DNA from: Bog-473 sp963836605
GTDB taxonomy: Bacteria; Actinomycetota; Acidimicrobiia; Acidimicrobiales; RAAP-2
Direction: 5' to 3'
Assembly: GCA_963836605.1 (NCBI GenBank)
Contig: CAWIKB010000011.1
Coordinates: 1-64,000, forward strand
DNA length: 64,000 nucleotides
This document shows positions 50,437 through 59,351 of the stretch, in pieces. Positions within the stretch are counted from its first letter, which is position 1. Each line of letters begins with the position of its first letter. Under the pieces are notes generated by a model that was not told the DNA's origin, made no database searches, and saw only the letters and a list, made by a program, of their open reading frames with translations. The position numbers and the translations under genes were made by a program.

Positions 50437-52452
50437 AACCCGGGCCATCTGGGCCCGCCCCGAGGCCACGATCGGGGGCATGAGCACCGGTGCCAAGGGT
50501 GGTCCGGCCTGGGGCGTGGTGAAGTGGACGCCGTCGGGACGGCGGATGGTCACTCCCGCATAGGTCGGGGTGAACGTGCCCCCCGGGCACACCGTGGCGT
50601 CGAGGTCGACCACCGAGTCGGTGCCCGGGTGCGCGGCCGCCACCTCCTTGACCAGATGGTTGTAGACGACGCGGCGGGCCGGGTCGTCTTCGGGCCAGGG
50701 GGCGCCGTTGGGCTGCTCACCCTCATTGGTGCAGGGGGTGGTCATGAACACCATGTGGGCCCCCGCGGCGGTGACCAGGTTCGATGTGGCCTCGAGCTGG
50801 CTCTTGACGTAGCGGGCGAAGGACGGATCCAAGATATTGGTCCACCGGCCCCGATACACCCGGTCGACGTCCTCCCAGCGCCCGGCCAGGAGGACGACCA
50901 CGTTGGGGTGGAAGGTCGACATCTCGTGGCTCCACTGGGCCCGGATGGGCAGCAGGTTGGCGGTGGTGCCCGGCGCGGGCGCCTTCCCGTTGCACGGAGG
51001 GGCCGAGGTTGCCTGCACCCCCATGAGCTCGATTTCGGGCCCGTCGACCACCCCGCACCCCAAGAGGCCGGCCACGTCCATGGTGTAGCCGTATCTCGAT
51101 TCGAGCGGCGTGGCGCCGAGTCCCAGACCGAGCGTGAGCGCCACCGAGTCCCCGATGAACAGCACGCGCACCGGGGGCCCGTGGACCGCCGGGGGCTCGG
51201 TGCCTCCCTTGGGCGCGGCGGGGGCGCTGGCGGCGACGACGGGGACGGTGGTGGCCACCACCACCGCGACCAGTACCGCCCCCACCCCGGCGGGCACGGC
51301 CACCCAGGCCCGCCAGTTCTTGAGGAAGGTGCGGCGCCGGATGGGCCGCTCGACCAGGTGATAGGAGACCACCGAGACGGCGAAGGTGACCAGGACGCGG
51401 ACCACGAAGAGCCCATCGCCGCTGAGCCCGGTGCGGGCCTCGTTGACCCAGATGAAGATGGGCCAGTGCCAGATGTAGAGCCCATAGGAGATCTGCCCGA
51501 CATAACGCAGGGGGCGGAGGGCCAAAAAGCGCGGTACGGGGCTCCGGGGCGCACCGACCACGGCCAGGATCACCCCGGCCGTGCCTAGGCCAACCAGGAA
51601 GAACCCACCTTTGTAGGGGAACGACGAGGTCGAGTCGGCCAGGACCCAGATGGCGAGAGTGACGGCGGCGCCCACCGCTCCGATCAGGGCGCAGGCCCCG
51701 CGCCCCCGCCGGCTCTCGGGGTGCCACATGCTCCCCGGCGCCGTTAGGCCCGAGCGCTTGGCCCGTAAGAGCAAGCCGATCGAGAGAGCGGCCCCGATGA
51801 AGATGCACTGCGCCCGGGTGTCGGTGCCGAAGTAGACCAGGCTGGTGGAGGTGGCCGGGTCATAGAGCAGGTCCATGAGCAGGGCCGAGACCAGGGCGGC
51901 CACCACGCTGACCACAAGGAGCAGGCGCAGGCTCTTGGTCAGGCGCAGGAGCCCGAGCACCACCAGGGGCCAGATGAAATAGAACTGTTCCTCGACGGCG
52001 AGGGACCAGGTGTGGATGAGGGGCGAGGCCTGCGCCGTCTGGGCGAAGTAGTTGGTGTCGATGAGCACGAAGTGCCAGTTCGAGACGTAGAGCAGGGTCG
52101 AGAGGGCATCGAGCCGCAGGCCGGCGTAGGTGCCCCGGGGCACGATCACCGAGGCGTAGAAGGCCACGAAGAGCAACATGAGGAGGAGGGCCGGCAGGAG
52201 GCGCCGGGCCCGCCGGGCCCAGAAGGCCCCGAGGCGAATCGTCGCCGTCCCCTGCCATTCGGAGACCAGCAACGAGGTGATGAGGAAGCCCGAGAGCACG
52301 AAGAAGGTGTCGACCCCGAGGAAGCCCCCCGGGGTGAGCGAGATGCCCCCGTGGTAGATCATCACCGCCAGCACGGCGAAGGCCCGCACACCGTCGAGGC
52401 CGGGGAGGTAGGGCACCCGCTGGTGCGGTATCACGCTCGCCTCGTCACTCAT
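50422..52452 (-). CDS. OafA-type acyltransferase 3 with C-terminal SGNH domain
   Basis: The 676-residue protein starts PYLPGLDGVRAFAVLAVMIY, the family's first motif (the R-x-10-H pattern with His in MIYHGG). About ten membrane helices follow, with FYFIWPLVVLGLL and YGLYIWHWPIFIW. The C-terminal 230 residues are an SGNH hydrolase-like domain with VLFIGDSVALTLG (Ser) and PDGVHFT (Asp, His). Such proteins acetylate cell-surface sugars or peptidoglycan, the SGNH part completing transfer outside the membrane. It is convergent with the lipoprotein gene. Confidence 0.92.
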   Translation of the reverse strand: MSDEASVIPHQRVPYLPGLDGVRAFAVLAVMIYHGGISLTPGGFLGVDTFFVLSGFLITSLLVSEWQGTATIRLGAFWARRARRLLPALLLMLLFVAFYASVIVPRGTYAGLRLDALSTLLYVSNWHFVLIDTNYFAQTAQASPLIHTWSLAVEEQFYFIWPLVVLGLLRLTKSLRLLLVVSVVAALVSALLMDLLYDPATSTSLVYFGTDTRAQCIFIGAALSIGLLLRAKRSGLTAPGSMWHPESRRGRGACALIGAVGAAVTLAIWVLADSTSSFPYKGGFFLVGLGTAGVILAVVGAPRSPVPRFLALRPLRYVGQISYGLYIWHWPIFIWVNEARTGLSGDGLFVVRVLVTFAVSVVSYHLVERPIRRRTFLKNWRAWVAVPAGVGAVLVAVVVATTVPVVAASAPAAPKGGTEPPAVHGPPVRVLFIGDSVALTLGLGLGATPLESRYGYTMDVAGLLGCGVVDGPEIELMGVQATSAPPCNGKAPAPGTTANLLPIRAQWSHEMSTFHPNVVVLLAGRWEDVDRVYRGRWTNILDPSFARYVKSQLEATSNLVTAAGAHMVFMTTPCTNEGEQPNGAPWPEDDPARRVVYNHLVKEVAAAHPGTDSVVDLDATVCPGGTFTPTYAGVTIRRPDGVHFTTPQAGPPLAPVLMPPIVASGRAQMARVSGSG

Positions 52453-52531
52453 CGCACAAGTCCCCTAGGCCCTTCAGGTCGCTCGGTCCCCCCACGCTGG
52501 TCAGCGGGATCGCCATTCTCGCAGACTCCCA

Positions 52532-53275
52532 GTGCCGCTCAATCGCAGGCCGAGGGCAATACCCTTGGTCACCCTGAGCCCGCCCCGACCCCCACCTTCA
52601 CGCGCCCCCCGTCGGCTGCCCCGGACGTCGCGGGCCCGAAGACGGCGCCGAAGGGCCATGGTCACCCTGCTCCTGGCGGTGCTGGTCGTCGGCCTGGTCC
52701 TGGGCGTGCGGGCAACCCGGGGCTCGTCGCTGAGCCCGCTCCGGACACAGATCCTGTCCGTCGCCCTGAGCCAGGTGGGCTACCGCACCGATCCCCCCAA
52801 CACCTATTGCAACCGGTTCAGCGCCTACTGGCACGCGGGGACCGATGACTGCGGCAACACCAACCTCTCCGAGGAATGGTGCGCCGACTTCGCTGCCTGG
52901 GTCTGGAAGCAAGCCGGGGCCGAAGTCGCCTATGAGCCGGCGCCTGGATACCTCAATTCGAATTCGGCCAGCTTCTACGTGTGGGGCGTCGATCACGGGA
53001 CGTGGCATCCCGTGGGATCCCACTACGTGCCCCAGCCCGGCGACGTCGCCGTCTACGGCCTGAACGTCGCCGCGGTGACCGCGCAACACGTGGGCATCGT
53101 GACCGGTGTGACGGTGCACGGCGCGCCCGACGTGATCAACGGTGACGGTGACCGCTCGGGCTTCAGCGTGGTGGAGTCGGCCGACGATGAGCTCTACGCC
53201 GACGTGGAGGGCCACGGCGGGCCGCTGTCGGGCTATGTCTCACCCTCGGAGCCGTCTGCGGCCCCCAACGCCTGA
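52532..53275 (+). CDS. Membrane-anchored CHAP-domain peptidoglycan hydrolase-like protein
   Basis: The 247-residue protein has a long basic N-terminus, one membrane helix (MVTLLLAVLVVGLVLGVRAT) and a CHAP-like domain. The catalytic Cys is in EEWCADFAAWVWKQAG and the His in AQHVGIVTGVTVHG. CHAP enzymes cut peptide bonds in peptidoglycan. ATG 52532 gives the long form; ATG 52658 just before the helix may be used instead. It is divergent from the acyltransferase gene, so the pair may share a cell-wall role. Confidence 0.82.
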   Translation: MPLNRRPRAIPLVTLSPPRPPPSRAPRRLPRTSRARRRRRRAMVTLLLAVLVVGLVLGVRATRGSSLSPLRTQILSVALSQVGYRTDPPNTYCNRFSAYWHAGTDDCGNTNLSEEWCADFAAWVWKQAGAEVAYEPAPGYLNSNSASFYVWGVDHGTWHPVGSHYVPQPGDVAVYGLNVAAVTAQHVGIVTGVTVHGAPDVINGDGDRSGFSVVESADDELYADVEGHGGPLSGYVSPSEPSAAPNA

Positions 53276-53327
53276 GCCCGCCGCCCGTCTCGGGGGGCGC
53301 GGCCGGCCCGCTCTCCGTCCCCCGCGC

Positions 53328-54794
53328 TCAGACGCCGGGGTCGTAGTCCGCCGGAAGGGCGATCGACTTCTTCTCCAGGAAGGACTCCAACCCCTCGGGG
53401 CCGAACTCCCGGCCTACCCCCGACTCCTTGAAACCGCCGAACGGTGTGCTGAAGTCGATGGGCACCGGCGCGTTCAGCATGTAGGTGCCGGTGCGCACCT
53501 GGCGGGCGATGCCCAGGCCCCGGTCGTTGTCGCCGGTCCACACCGAGCCGCACAACCCGTAGTTCGAGTCGTTGGCGATCTCGACGGCCTGCTCGTCCCC
53601 GTCGTAGGGGATGACCACCAGCACCGGCCCGAAGATCTCCTCCTGGGCGATCTTCATCTTGTTGTCGACGTTGGTGAAGACCGTGGGCTCGACGTACCAG
53701 CCCTTGTCGAACCCGGCCGGGCGCCCGCCGCCCAGGGCCACGCGGGCGCCTTCCTCGCGGCCGCTGTCCATGTAGCCCTCGATCCGGGACCGCTGCCGTT
53801 CGGCCACCACCGGGCCCACTTCGGTCGCCGGGTCCAGCGGCTCGCCGACCACCATCGCCCCGACGCCACTCACCACGGCCTCGACCACCTCGTCGTAGCG
53901 CGAGCGTGGAGCCAAGATCCGGGTCTGGGCGATGCAGGCCTGGCCGTTGTTCATGATCGCGTTCGGCAGCAGGGTGGGGATGGTCGTCGCCAGATCGGCG
54001 TCGTCCAAAATGATCGCTGCGCTCTTCCCGCCCAGCTCGAGGGTGCAGCGCTTCAGGCGCTCGCCGCAGAGTCCGCCGATGCGCTTTCCCCCCACGCCCG
54101 ATCCGGTGAAGGAGATCTTGTCCACACCGGGGTGGGTCACCAGGTGCTCGCTCACCTCGCGCCCCGCGGGGACCACCGACAGCACGCCCTTGGGCAGCCC
54201 GGCCTCGGCGAAGATCTCGGCCAGCCGGAAGGCGTCGAAGGGGGTCTCGGGGGCCGGCTTGTAGACGACCGTGCACCCGGCCATCAGCGACGGCGCCAGC
54301 TTCGCGGCCGCGATGAAGAGCGGCACGTTCCACGGCGCGATGGCCCCGACCACACCCACCGGCTCCTTGGTCACCAGCACCTGGGGGTTCAACAGGCCGG
54401 CTCGCACTTCGTCGAAGGCGAAGGTCGAGGCCAGCTCGGCGTAGTAGTTGAAGATCATGGTGGGCGCCAGAACCTGCCCCATGGTGGAGAACGAGATGGG
54501 CGAGCCCATCTCCGACGTGATGATCTCGGCCATGTCGCCCATCTCCGCCGTGATCTGCGCCGCCACCTTGGCCAGGATGGCCCCGCGCTCGACCGGCGTC
54601 AGGCGCGGCCACGGACCGCGGTCAAAGGCCGTGCGAGCCGCCGCCACCGCCTTGTCGATGTCCGCTTCGGTGCCCTCGGGCACCCGGGCGATGACCTCCT
54701 CGGTACTGGGCGAGATCACGCCTATTGTGTCGGTCCCCTCAGGGGCGATCCAGTCGCCGCCGATGAACAAGCGGTCGTAGTCGCGAATCGCCAT
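53328..54794 (-). CDS. NAD(P)-dependent aldehyde dehydrogenase
   Basis: The 488-residue protein has all ALDH landmarks: VGVVGAIAPWNVPLFIAAAK (cofactor), TLELGGKSAAIILDDADL (Glu base), NNGQACIAQTRI (catalytic Cys), EEIFGPVLVVIPYDGD and NAPVPIDFSTPFGGFKESG. GGGAGGG lies before ATG 54794. It is intact, in contrast to the related ALDH at 20391-21841. The substrate is not evident; its neighbours are a small hypothetical protein and a phosphotransferase. Confidence 0.93.
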   Translation of the reverse strand: MAIRDYDRLFIGGDWIAPEGTDTIGVISPSTEEVIARVPEGTEADIDKAVAAARTAFDRGPWPRLTPVERGAILAKVAAQITAEMGDMAEIITSEMGSPISFSTMGQVLAPTMIFNYYAELASTFAFDEVRAGLLNPQVLVTKEPVGVVGAIAPWNVPLFIAAAKLAPSLMAGCTVVYKPAPETPFDAFRLAEIFAEAGLPKGVLSVVPAGREVSEHLVTHPGVDKISFTGSGVGGKRIGGLCGERLKRCTLELGGKSAAIILDDADLATTIPTLLPNAIMNNGQACIAQTRILAPRSRYDEVVEAVVSGVGAMVVGEPLDPATEVGPVVAERQRSRIEGYMDSGREEGARVALGGGRPAGFDKGWYVEPTVFTNVDNKMKIAQEEIFGPVLVVIPYDGDEQAVEIANDSNYGLCGSVWTGDNDRGLGIARQVRTGTYMLNAPVPIDFSTPFGGFKESGVGREFGPEGLESFLEKKSIALPADYDPGV

Positions 54795-54950
54795 GTGCCC
54801 TCCCCGGGTCCGTGGGAGCCATACGGCCCCCTTCGAAGGCCGCACCTGCAGCCTGCCCACCAGGGTAGCGAACCTGCCCATGGGAACGACAGCCGTTCCC
54901 GCCGCGTCCCCCGACTTCCCCACTCCCCACGTCCCCAGTCCCCACTTCCC

Positions 54951-55080
54951 GGCTCCCGACGTCCCGGCTCCCGACGTCCCAGCTCCCGACGTCCCAGCTC
55001 CCGACGTCCCAGCTCCCGACGTCCCAGCTCCCCGATTTCCCAGCTCCCGACGTCCCAGCTCCCCGATTTCCCAGCTCCCC
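54951..55080. repeat. Minisatellite of 15-bp units
   Basis: The unit AGCTCCCGACGTCCC is repeated with small changes (some copies read AGCTCCCCGATTTCCC) between the ALDH start and the stop of the next minus-strand gene. It is strongly strand-asymmetric (C-rich on the plus strand). No gene lies in 54795-55088. Confidence 0.9.
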
Positions 55081-55088
55081 GATTTCCC

Positions 55089-55412
55089 TCAGCCGCGGCC
55101 GCGCCATTCGATGTGGGCCCGGATGCCCCCGTCGGCTTCCACCCAACCCTTCCCGGCGGCATACGCGCACATCCCCTCGAAACCACGCTCCCAGTCCCGC
55201 GTGGCCGCCCCCCCGGCCAACCGGCGCAGGGCCAGGGGATCCACGACCAGGTGGTCCCCGTCTGGCTCCACCCGACCCAGGGCCACATCGTCCACCACCG
55301 CGGCGACCTGCTCCACCGAACCCTCCCCCGCCACCTCCACCGAGAAGCGGTCGAAAGCCGCGGGATCACGTAACGCCACGGAGCTCTCGGTGAGGTCGAT
55401 CACGATGATCAC
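55089..55412 (-). CDS. Small conserved hypothetical protein
   Basis: The roughly 107-residue protein (VIIVIDLTESSVALRDPAAF, then VEQVAAVVDDVALGRVEPDG, ending GGIRAHIEWRGRG) has a compact alpha/beta pattern with no motif I can name. The start is GTG 55412, and the frame is open far upstream only because of antisense overlap with the phosphotransferase gene. It is divergent from that gene, 57 bases between starts, so the two may be co-regulated. Confidence 0.6.
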   Translation of the reverse strand: MIIVIDLTESSVALRDPAAFDRFSVEVAGEGSVEQVAAVVDDVALGRVEPDGDHLVVDPLALRRLAGGAATRDWERGFEGMCAYAAGKGWVEADGGIRAHIEWRGRG

Positions 55413-55469
55413 GCCCCCGGACGATAGCGGCCCCCCTTCGCCGTTCCCGCCTGCATAAACTCCCGTTCT

Positions 55470-56558
55470 ATGCCAGACATCACTCAACGCGACCCAACTG
55501 AGGTCGCCTCCGTTCTGACCCGTTGGCTGGCCACGAAGATGGGGGACGATGCCAAACCCGAGGTCTTCGACGTGCAGGCACCCGCCTCGAACGGTTTCTC
55601 CAACGAGACCATCCTGTGCCGCACCCGAACCTCGGCCAACGGGGAGTCGACCGAGAAGCGGCTGGTGGTGCGGGTGGCGCCGACCAAACACCTGCTCTTC
55701 ATGGATGCCGAATTCGACACCCAGTACCGCGTCATGCGTACCCTGGCCGACGGGGCCACGGGCATCCCGTTGCCCGCGCTCGGATGGTACGAGGAGGACC
55801 CGCAGTACCTCGGTGTGCCCTTTTTCATCATGGACCACGTGGAGGGACAGGTGCCGTCCGACAACCTTCCCTACACCCTGGACGGCTGGGTCATCGAGGC
55901 CACGCCGGAGCAACAGCGCACCATGTGGTGGAGCGGCATCGATGCGCTCGCCGCGGTCCACCGGACGGACTGGCGCGCCCTCGGGCTGGACTGGCTGGGC
56001 GATCCCCGTCGAGGCCGCCCCGGGATCGAGCAACAGATGTCGTACTACCGCGCGTTCCTGGACTGGGCCGCGCAGGGCAGTCCCCAACCCACCCTCGAGG
56101 CGACCTGGAAATGGTTGGTCGACCACCAGCCCGCCGAAGAAGGCGATGTGGTGATCAGCTGGGGCGACAGCCGGATCGGCAACATGATCTGGCGCGACTT
56201 CAAATGTGCCGCGGTCATCGACTGGGAGATGGCCTCCCTGGGACAGCCCGAGATGGACCTCGGATGGTGGCTGTACTTCAATCGGCAGTTCGCCGATGGT
56301 CTCGGCGTCCCCCGTCCGCCCGGCTTCGGCACGCACGAAGAGACCGAAGCGCGCTACAGCGAGATCATGGGTCGACCGATGAAGGACCTTTTCTTCTACG
56401 AGATCTTCTCGGGCTTCCGCTTCGCCGCCATCATGGTCCGGCTGGCCGAGCTCGCCAAGGAGGGCGACCCTCTCGTCGATGACACGGACACCACGCCGAC
56501 CAACAATCTGGCCACCCAACTTCTGGCCACCATGCTGGAGCTCCCACCACCGACTTGA
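55470..56558 (+). CDS. Phosphotransferase-family (APH/ACAD10-like kinase) protein
   Basis: The 362-residue protein has the aminoglycoside-phosphotransferase fold. KRLVVRVAPTKHLLFMDAEF covers the ATP-lobe Lys, FFIMDHVEGQVPSDN is the hinge, ISWGDSRIGNMIWRD is the catalytic loop (WGDxxxxN in place of HGDxxxxN), and CAAVIDWEMASLGQPEMDLG is the metal Asp. Actinobacterial proteins of this type often act beside acyl-CoA dehydrogenases on hydroxy acids rather than on antibiotics. It is a free-standing single gene. Confidence 0.88.
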   Translation: MPDITQRDPTEVASVLTRWLATKMGDDAKPEVFDVQAPASNGFSNETILCRTRTSANGESTEKRLVVRVAPTKHLLFMDAEFDTQYRVMRTLADGATGIPLPALGWYEEDPQYLGVPFFIMDHVEGQVPSDNLPYTLDGWVIEATPEQQRTMWWSGIDALAAVHRTDWRALGLDWLGDPRRGRPGIEQQMSYYRAFLDWAAQGSPQPTLEATWKWLVDHQPAEEGDVVISWGDSRIGNMIWRDFKCAAVIDWEMASLGQPEMDLGWWLYFNRQFADGLGVPRPPGFGTHEETEARYSEIMGRPMKDLFFYEIFSGFRFAAIMVRLAELAKEGDPLVDDTDTTPTNNLATQLLATMLELPPPT

Positions 56559-56597
56559 CCACGCGGTCGCTCGGCGCCCTGTTGCAATATCGGTTGA

Positions 56598-56981
56598 TCA
56601 GCCGTCGCGCGAGGTATCGGCCGAAGGGGCGACGCCGGCGGCACGCACCCGTTCGGCCAGCCACTCGGCTCCGTTGTCGGCGGACATCGCGTCCTGCCAT
56701 CCGTCGAGGATCCGGTGCAGGCTCCCGACGCTGTCAATCAGCGCGATCACCCTCACCGTCATCTTGTCTTCGAAGTCCGAGTCGGTAGAGACGTGGATGC
56801 CACCGAAGGGATCCTCCCACTCGTGGGGCGGCGGCTCCTGCATGACGTAGAGCTCGCCGGTGTCCTCGACGTAGTTGAGCTCGTAGCGCACCCCGTGCTT
56901 GTCCCGCCATTCCCCACCCAGCTCTATCTCGGCAGATGGCCGTCGTCGGGCGTCACCGTCGTAGAACTCGTCGATATCCAT
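56598..56981 (-). CDS. Conserved hypothetical protein
   Basis: The 127-residue acidic protein (MDIDEFYDGDARRRPSAEIE, then WRDKHGVRYELNYVEDTGEL and MQEPPPHEWEDPFGG) has no signal peptide or helix-turn-helix. The Y-x(n)-TGELYVM strand pattern suggests a small beta-rich protein. It is convergent with the phosphotransferase gene. Family and function are not recognised. Confidence 0.6.
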   Translation of the reverse strand: MDIDEFYDGDARRRPSAEIELGGEWRDKHGVRYELNYVEDTGELYVMQEPPPHEWEDPFGGIHVSTDSDFEDKMTVRVIALIDSVGSLHRILDGWQDAMSADNGAEWLAERVRAAGVAPSADTSRDG

Positions 56982-57090
56982 CGTCGGAGGTTATCTCCGA
57001 CCTGGGTTGCCTTGAATCCAGTGGTCGAAACCGGCGCGGGCCGACCCGGGGGGAGCGATAGGGGGAGATCCGAGCGAGACGGTCGGTGCC

Positions 57091-57862
57091 ATGCCCACCG
57101 CACGACAGCCGCTCATCACCATTGCTCAGCTCAACGCCGAATGGAGCTCATTGGGCCGCTCCCGCCAGGCCGTGCGGGTCCTGCATGCTCTGGCCGCACG
57201 CGATCCGGACCTGCGCCGCCTCGTGCACGGAGCGGGTTCGGACGATCTACCCACCTGCCCCACTCCCTACGACCTGATCGAATTCATGGGCACGGCCTCG
57301 GGCCAACAACGAAGGGAGCAGGCGGCGGGAGTCGTGCGGGCCCTCCTCCGGGAGGGACGGCTCGATCCGCTGGTCGGCCGTTTCCTCCTCCAGGCGCTGA
57401 TCCCGGGCATGCTCACCATCGCGGGGCGGCTGCGCTGGGGCCAGGGCGGCAGCTGGGAGGACGGCAACGAAATTCTTCGCCGAGCTCGTCTCGACCACCT
57501 GGGAGGTCGTGAACGACTGGGCGGGCCAGGATCGCCCCTTTGCCGTCCTCGACCTCCTCTCGGCGTCGCGCTGCCGCATTCGCCGACAGCTCTTCAAAGA
57601 GCGCGACCTGCAGAGGCTTCATGTGCGCCTGACTCCCGACATCGCGGCGTCCAGGGCCACGCCGTCGGAGACCGCTCTCGAGGAGTTGACGAGGACGCTC
57701 ATACACCTGCGCCACCGCGGGCTGCGCCCCGAGGACGTCGAGGTCATGTACGCCCAACATGTCCTGGGCTTCTCCATCTCCGAACTGGCCGCGGCGACGG
57801 GTCGGGACCGCCGTGCGCTCTACGCCCGGCGTGACCGGGGCCAGCGGCGACTCTGCGCATAG
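57091..57862 (+). pseudogene. Sigma-70 region-4-like helix-turn-helix protein, one frameshift
   Basis: The first part (LITIAQLNAEWSSLGRSRQA to GRLRWGQGGSWEDGNE) and the second (VNDWAGQDRPFAVLDLLSAS to RRALYARRDRGQRRL) are in adjacent frames. Removing one A in CGAAATTC near 57475 joins them into a protein of about 256 residues. The C-terminus (VEVMYAQHVLGFSISELAAA, then TGRDRRALYARRDRG) resembles the promoter-binding helix-turn-helix of sigma factors. The N-terminal part is helical and not assigned. It may be a transcription regulator. Confidence 0.65.
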
Positions 57863-57938
57863 GCCCTCCCTGCTGGCGCCCGACGAGTACGCGATCTGGT
57901 GGCCGGCACCACACGAGGGTCGCCCGAACGCCGAGGGC

Positions 57939-59309
57939 TCAGCCAGGTTTGGTCTCCCCCCCCGCCACGTCGTCAATGACGCGCTCGAGCGCGGCCGCCA
58001 CCGCTTCCATCGCCGACGCCCTACTCCCTTTGACCAGGACGGCATCCCCGGGACCGATCCCCCCGAGGTGCTCCATCACCTCAACGATGCTCGATGCATG
58101 GACCGATCCGTAGGCGGCGGTCCGGTACCCGATGAGAACGATGTCGAGCGCCTCGGCCAGCGAGTTGATCGAGACGTGCAGAGCATCGGAATCGGGACCC
58201 AGCTCGGCCATGCCACCGAGAATTGCCACGCGCCGATCGGCCTTGATTGCACTCAGGGCGCGCAGTGCAGCTTCAGTGGAGGTGGGATTGGCGTTGTAGG
58301 TGTCGTTGATGAGGAGGATCTCGGACCCCGGAGAAGTCAGGTTCATCCGCCAGGGCGGGTCTACCACCCCAGAAATGGACTCCACCACGTCGTCGAGCGT
58401 CACCCCGGCCCAGAGCGCCGCCGTCGCCGCGGCCAGAGCGTTCTCCACCTGGTGGGCGCCATGGAGAGCGAGGTGGACATCAGTCGTACCCCAGGGGGTC
58501 GAGAGCTCGAACGCTGCTTGCGCCAGGTCGTTCAGGTGCACATGCCGGGCGACAACATCAGAGTTGGCTTGTGTCCCGAACAAGACGACGGGGGCTGATG
58601 CACGCGCGCGCATGCCCGGGCTGAACGCATCGTCTCCGTTCAGCACGGCCAGTCCGGCTGGCGGTAGAGCCTCGAGCAATTCGGCCTTGGCTGTTGCCAC
58701 CTGATCGAGCGACCCGAAGAACTCGGTATGGGCCAGTCCGATTCGAGTGATGATCCCGATGGTCGGGCGGGCGATCCGGCACAGTTCCGCAATATGACCA
58801 GGCCCGCGGGCGCCGAGCTCTGCAACCACCACCTCGACATCATCGGGCGCGTTGGCCAGGGTCAAGGGAAGCCCGATCTCATTGTTGAACGACAGATGGC
58901 TGGCCTGGGTCCGATAGGTCGAGGAGAACGCACTTCGGGTCAGGTCCTTGACCGTGGTCTTGCCCACCGAACCGGTGATGCCGACCACCTGTCCGCCCAT
59001 GCGACGCCGGGCCAGTCGGCCGATCTCGGTGAGCGCCCGCGCCGTGTCGGCCACGACGATCGCCGTCGCCGTCGCCGTCGCCCCCGCTGTCGCCCCCGCT
59101 GTCGCCGCCTCGTCGGTGAGGTACGCCACGGCACCGGCTGCGACGGCTGCGCCTATGAAGGCGTGCCCGTCCCTCCGGTCGCGCAGCGGCACGAACAACT
59201 GGCCCGGGTGCAATGCGCGGGTGTCAGTGGCGACCCCATCAATGGCAACATCCGGGCCCTGGACGCGCCCCTGCAACGCCTCGGCCAGGGTGGCGGCGGT
59301 GAATCGCAT
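57939..59309 (-). CDS. murF: UDP-N-acetylmuramoyl-tripeptide--D-alanyl-D-alanine ligase
   Basis: The 456-residue Mur ligase has VDGVATDTRALHPGQLFVPL (substrate-binding N-domain), the ATP site GITGSVGKTTVKDL, SFNNEIGLPLTLAN, and ILLINDTYNANPTSTEAAL with VAILGGMAELG in the C-domain. It adds D-Ala-D-Ala to the UDP-MurNAc tripeptide in peptidoglycan synthesis. An Ala/Thr-rich insert (ATAGATAGATATATA) at residues 70-84 comes from a short DNA repeat. Its start is 42 bases from that of ddl on the other strand, pairing the two steps that make and use D-Ala-D-Ala. It is not in the usual mur/dcw cluster here. Confidence 0.93.
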   Translation of the reverse strand: MRFTAATLAEALQGRVQGPDVAIDGVATDTRALHPGQLFVPLRDRRDGHAFIGAAVAAGAVAYLTDEAATAGATAGATATATAIVVADTARALTEIGRLARRRMGGQVVGITGSVGKTTVKDLTRSAFSSTYRTQASHLSFNNEIGLPLTLANAPDDVEVVVAELGARGPGHIAELCRIARPTIGIITRIGLAHTEFFGSLDQVATAKAELLEALPPAGLAVLNGDDAFSPGMRARASAPVVLFGTQANSDVVARHVHLNDLAQAAFELSTPWGTTDVHLALHGAHQVENALAAATAALWAGVTLDDVVESISGVVDPPWRMNLTSPGSEILLINDTYNANPTSTEAALRALSAIKADRRVAILGGMAELGPDSDALHVSINSLAEALDIVLIGYRTAAYGSVHASSIVEVMEHLGGIGPGDAVLVKGSRASAMEAVAAALERVIDDVAGGETKPG

Positions 59310-59351
59310 TCGCGAAGCCTTGCATACGGTTGCGGTAGATTGGCTGCACTT

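Noticed and set aside
54951..55080. Possible CRISPR array or coding repeat protein
   Set aside because: Units are short and adjacent without unique spacers; the frames through it have no start signals or similarity to proteins.
53142..55373. 743-codon open frame on the plus strand
   Set aside because: It is antisense to the aldehyde dehydrogenase, runs through the minisatellite and has no domain signal.
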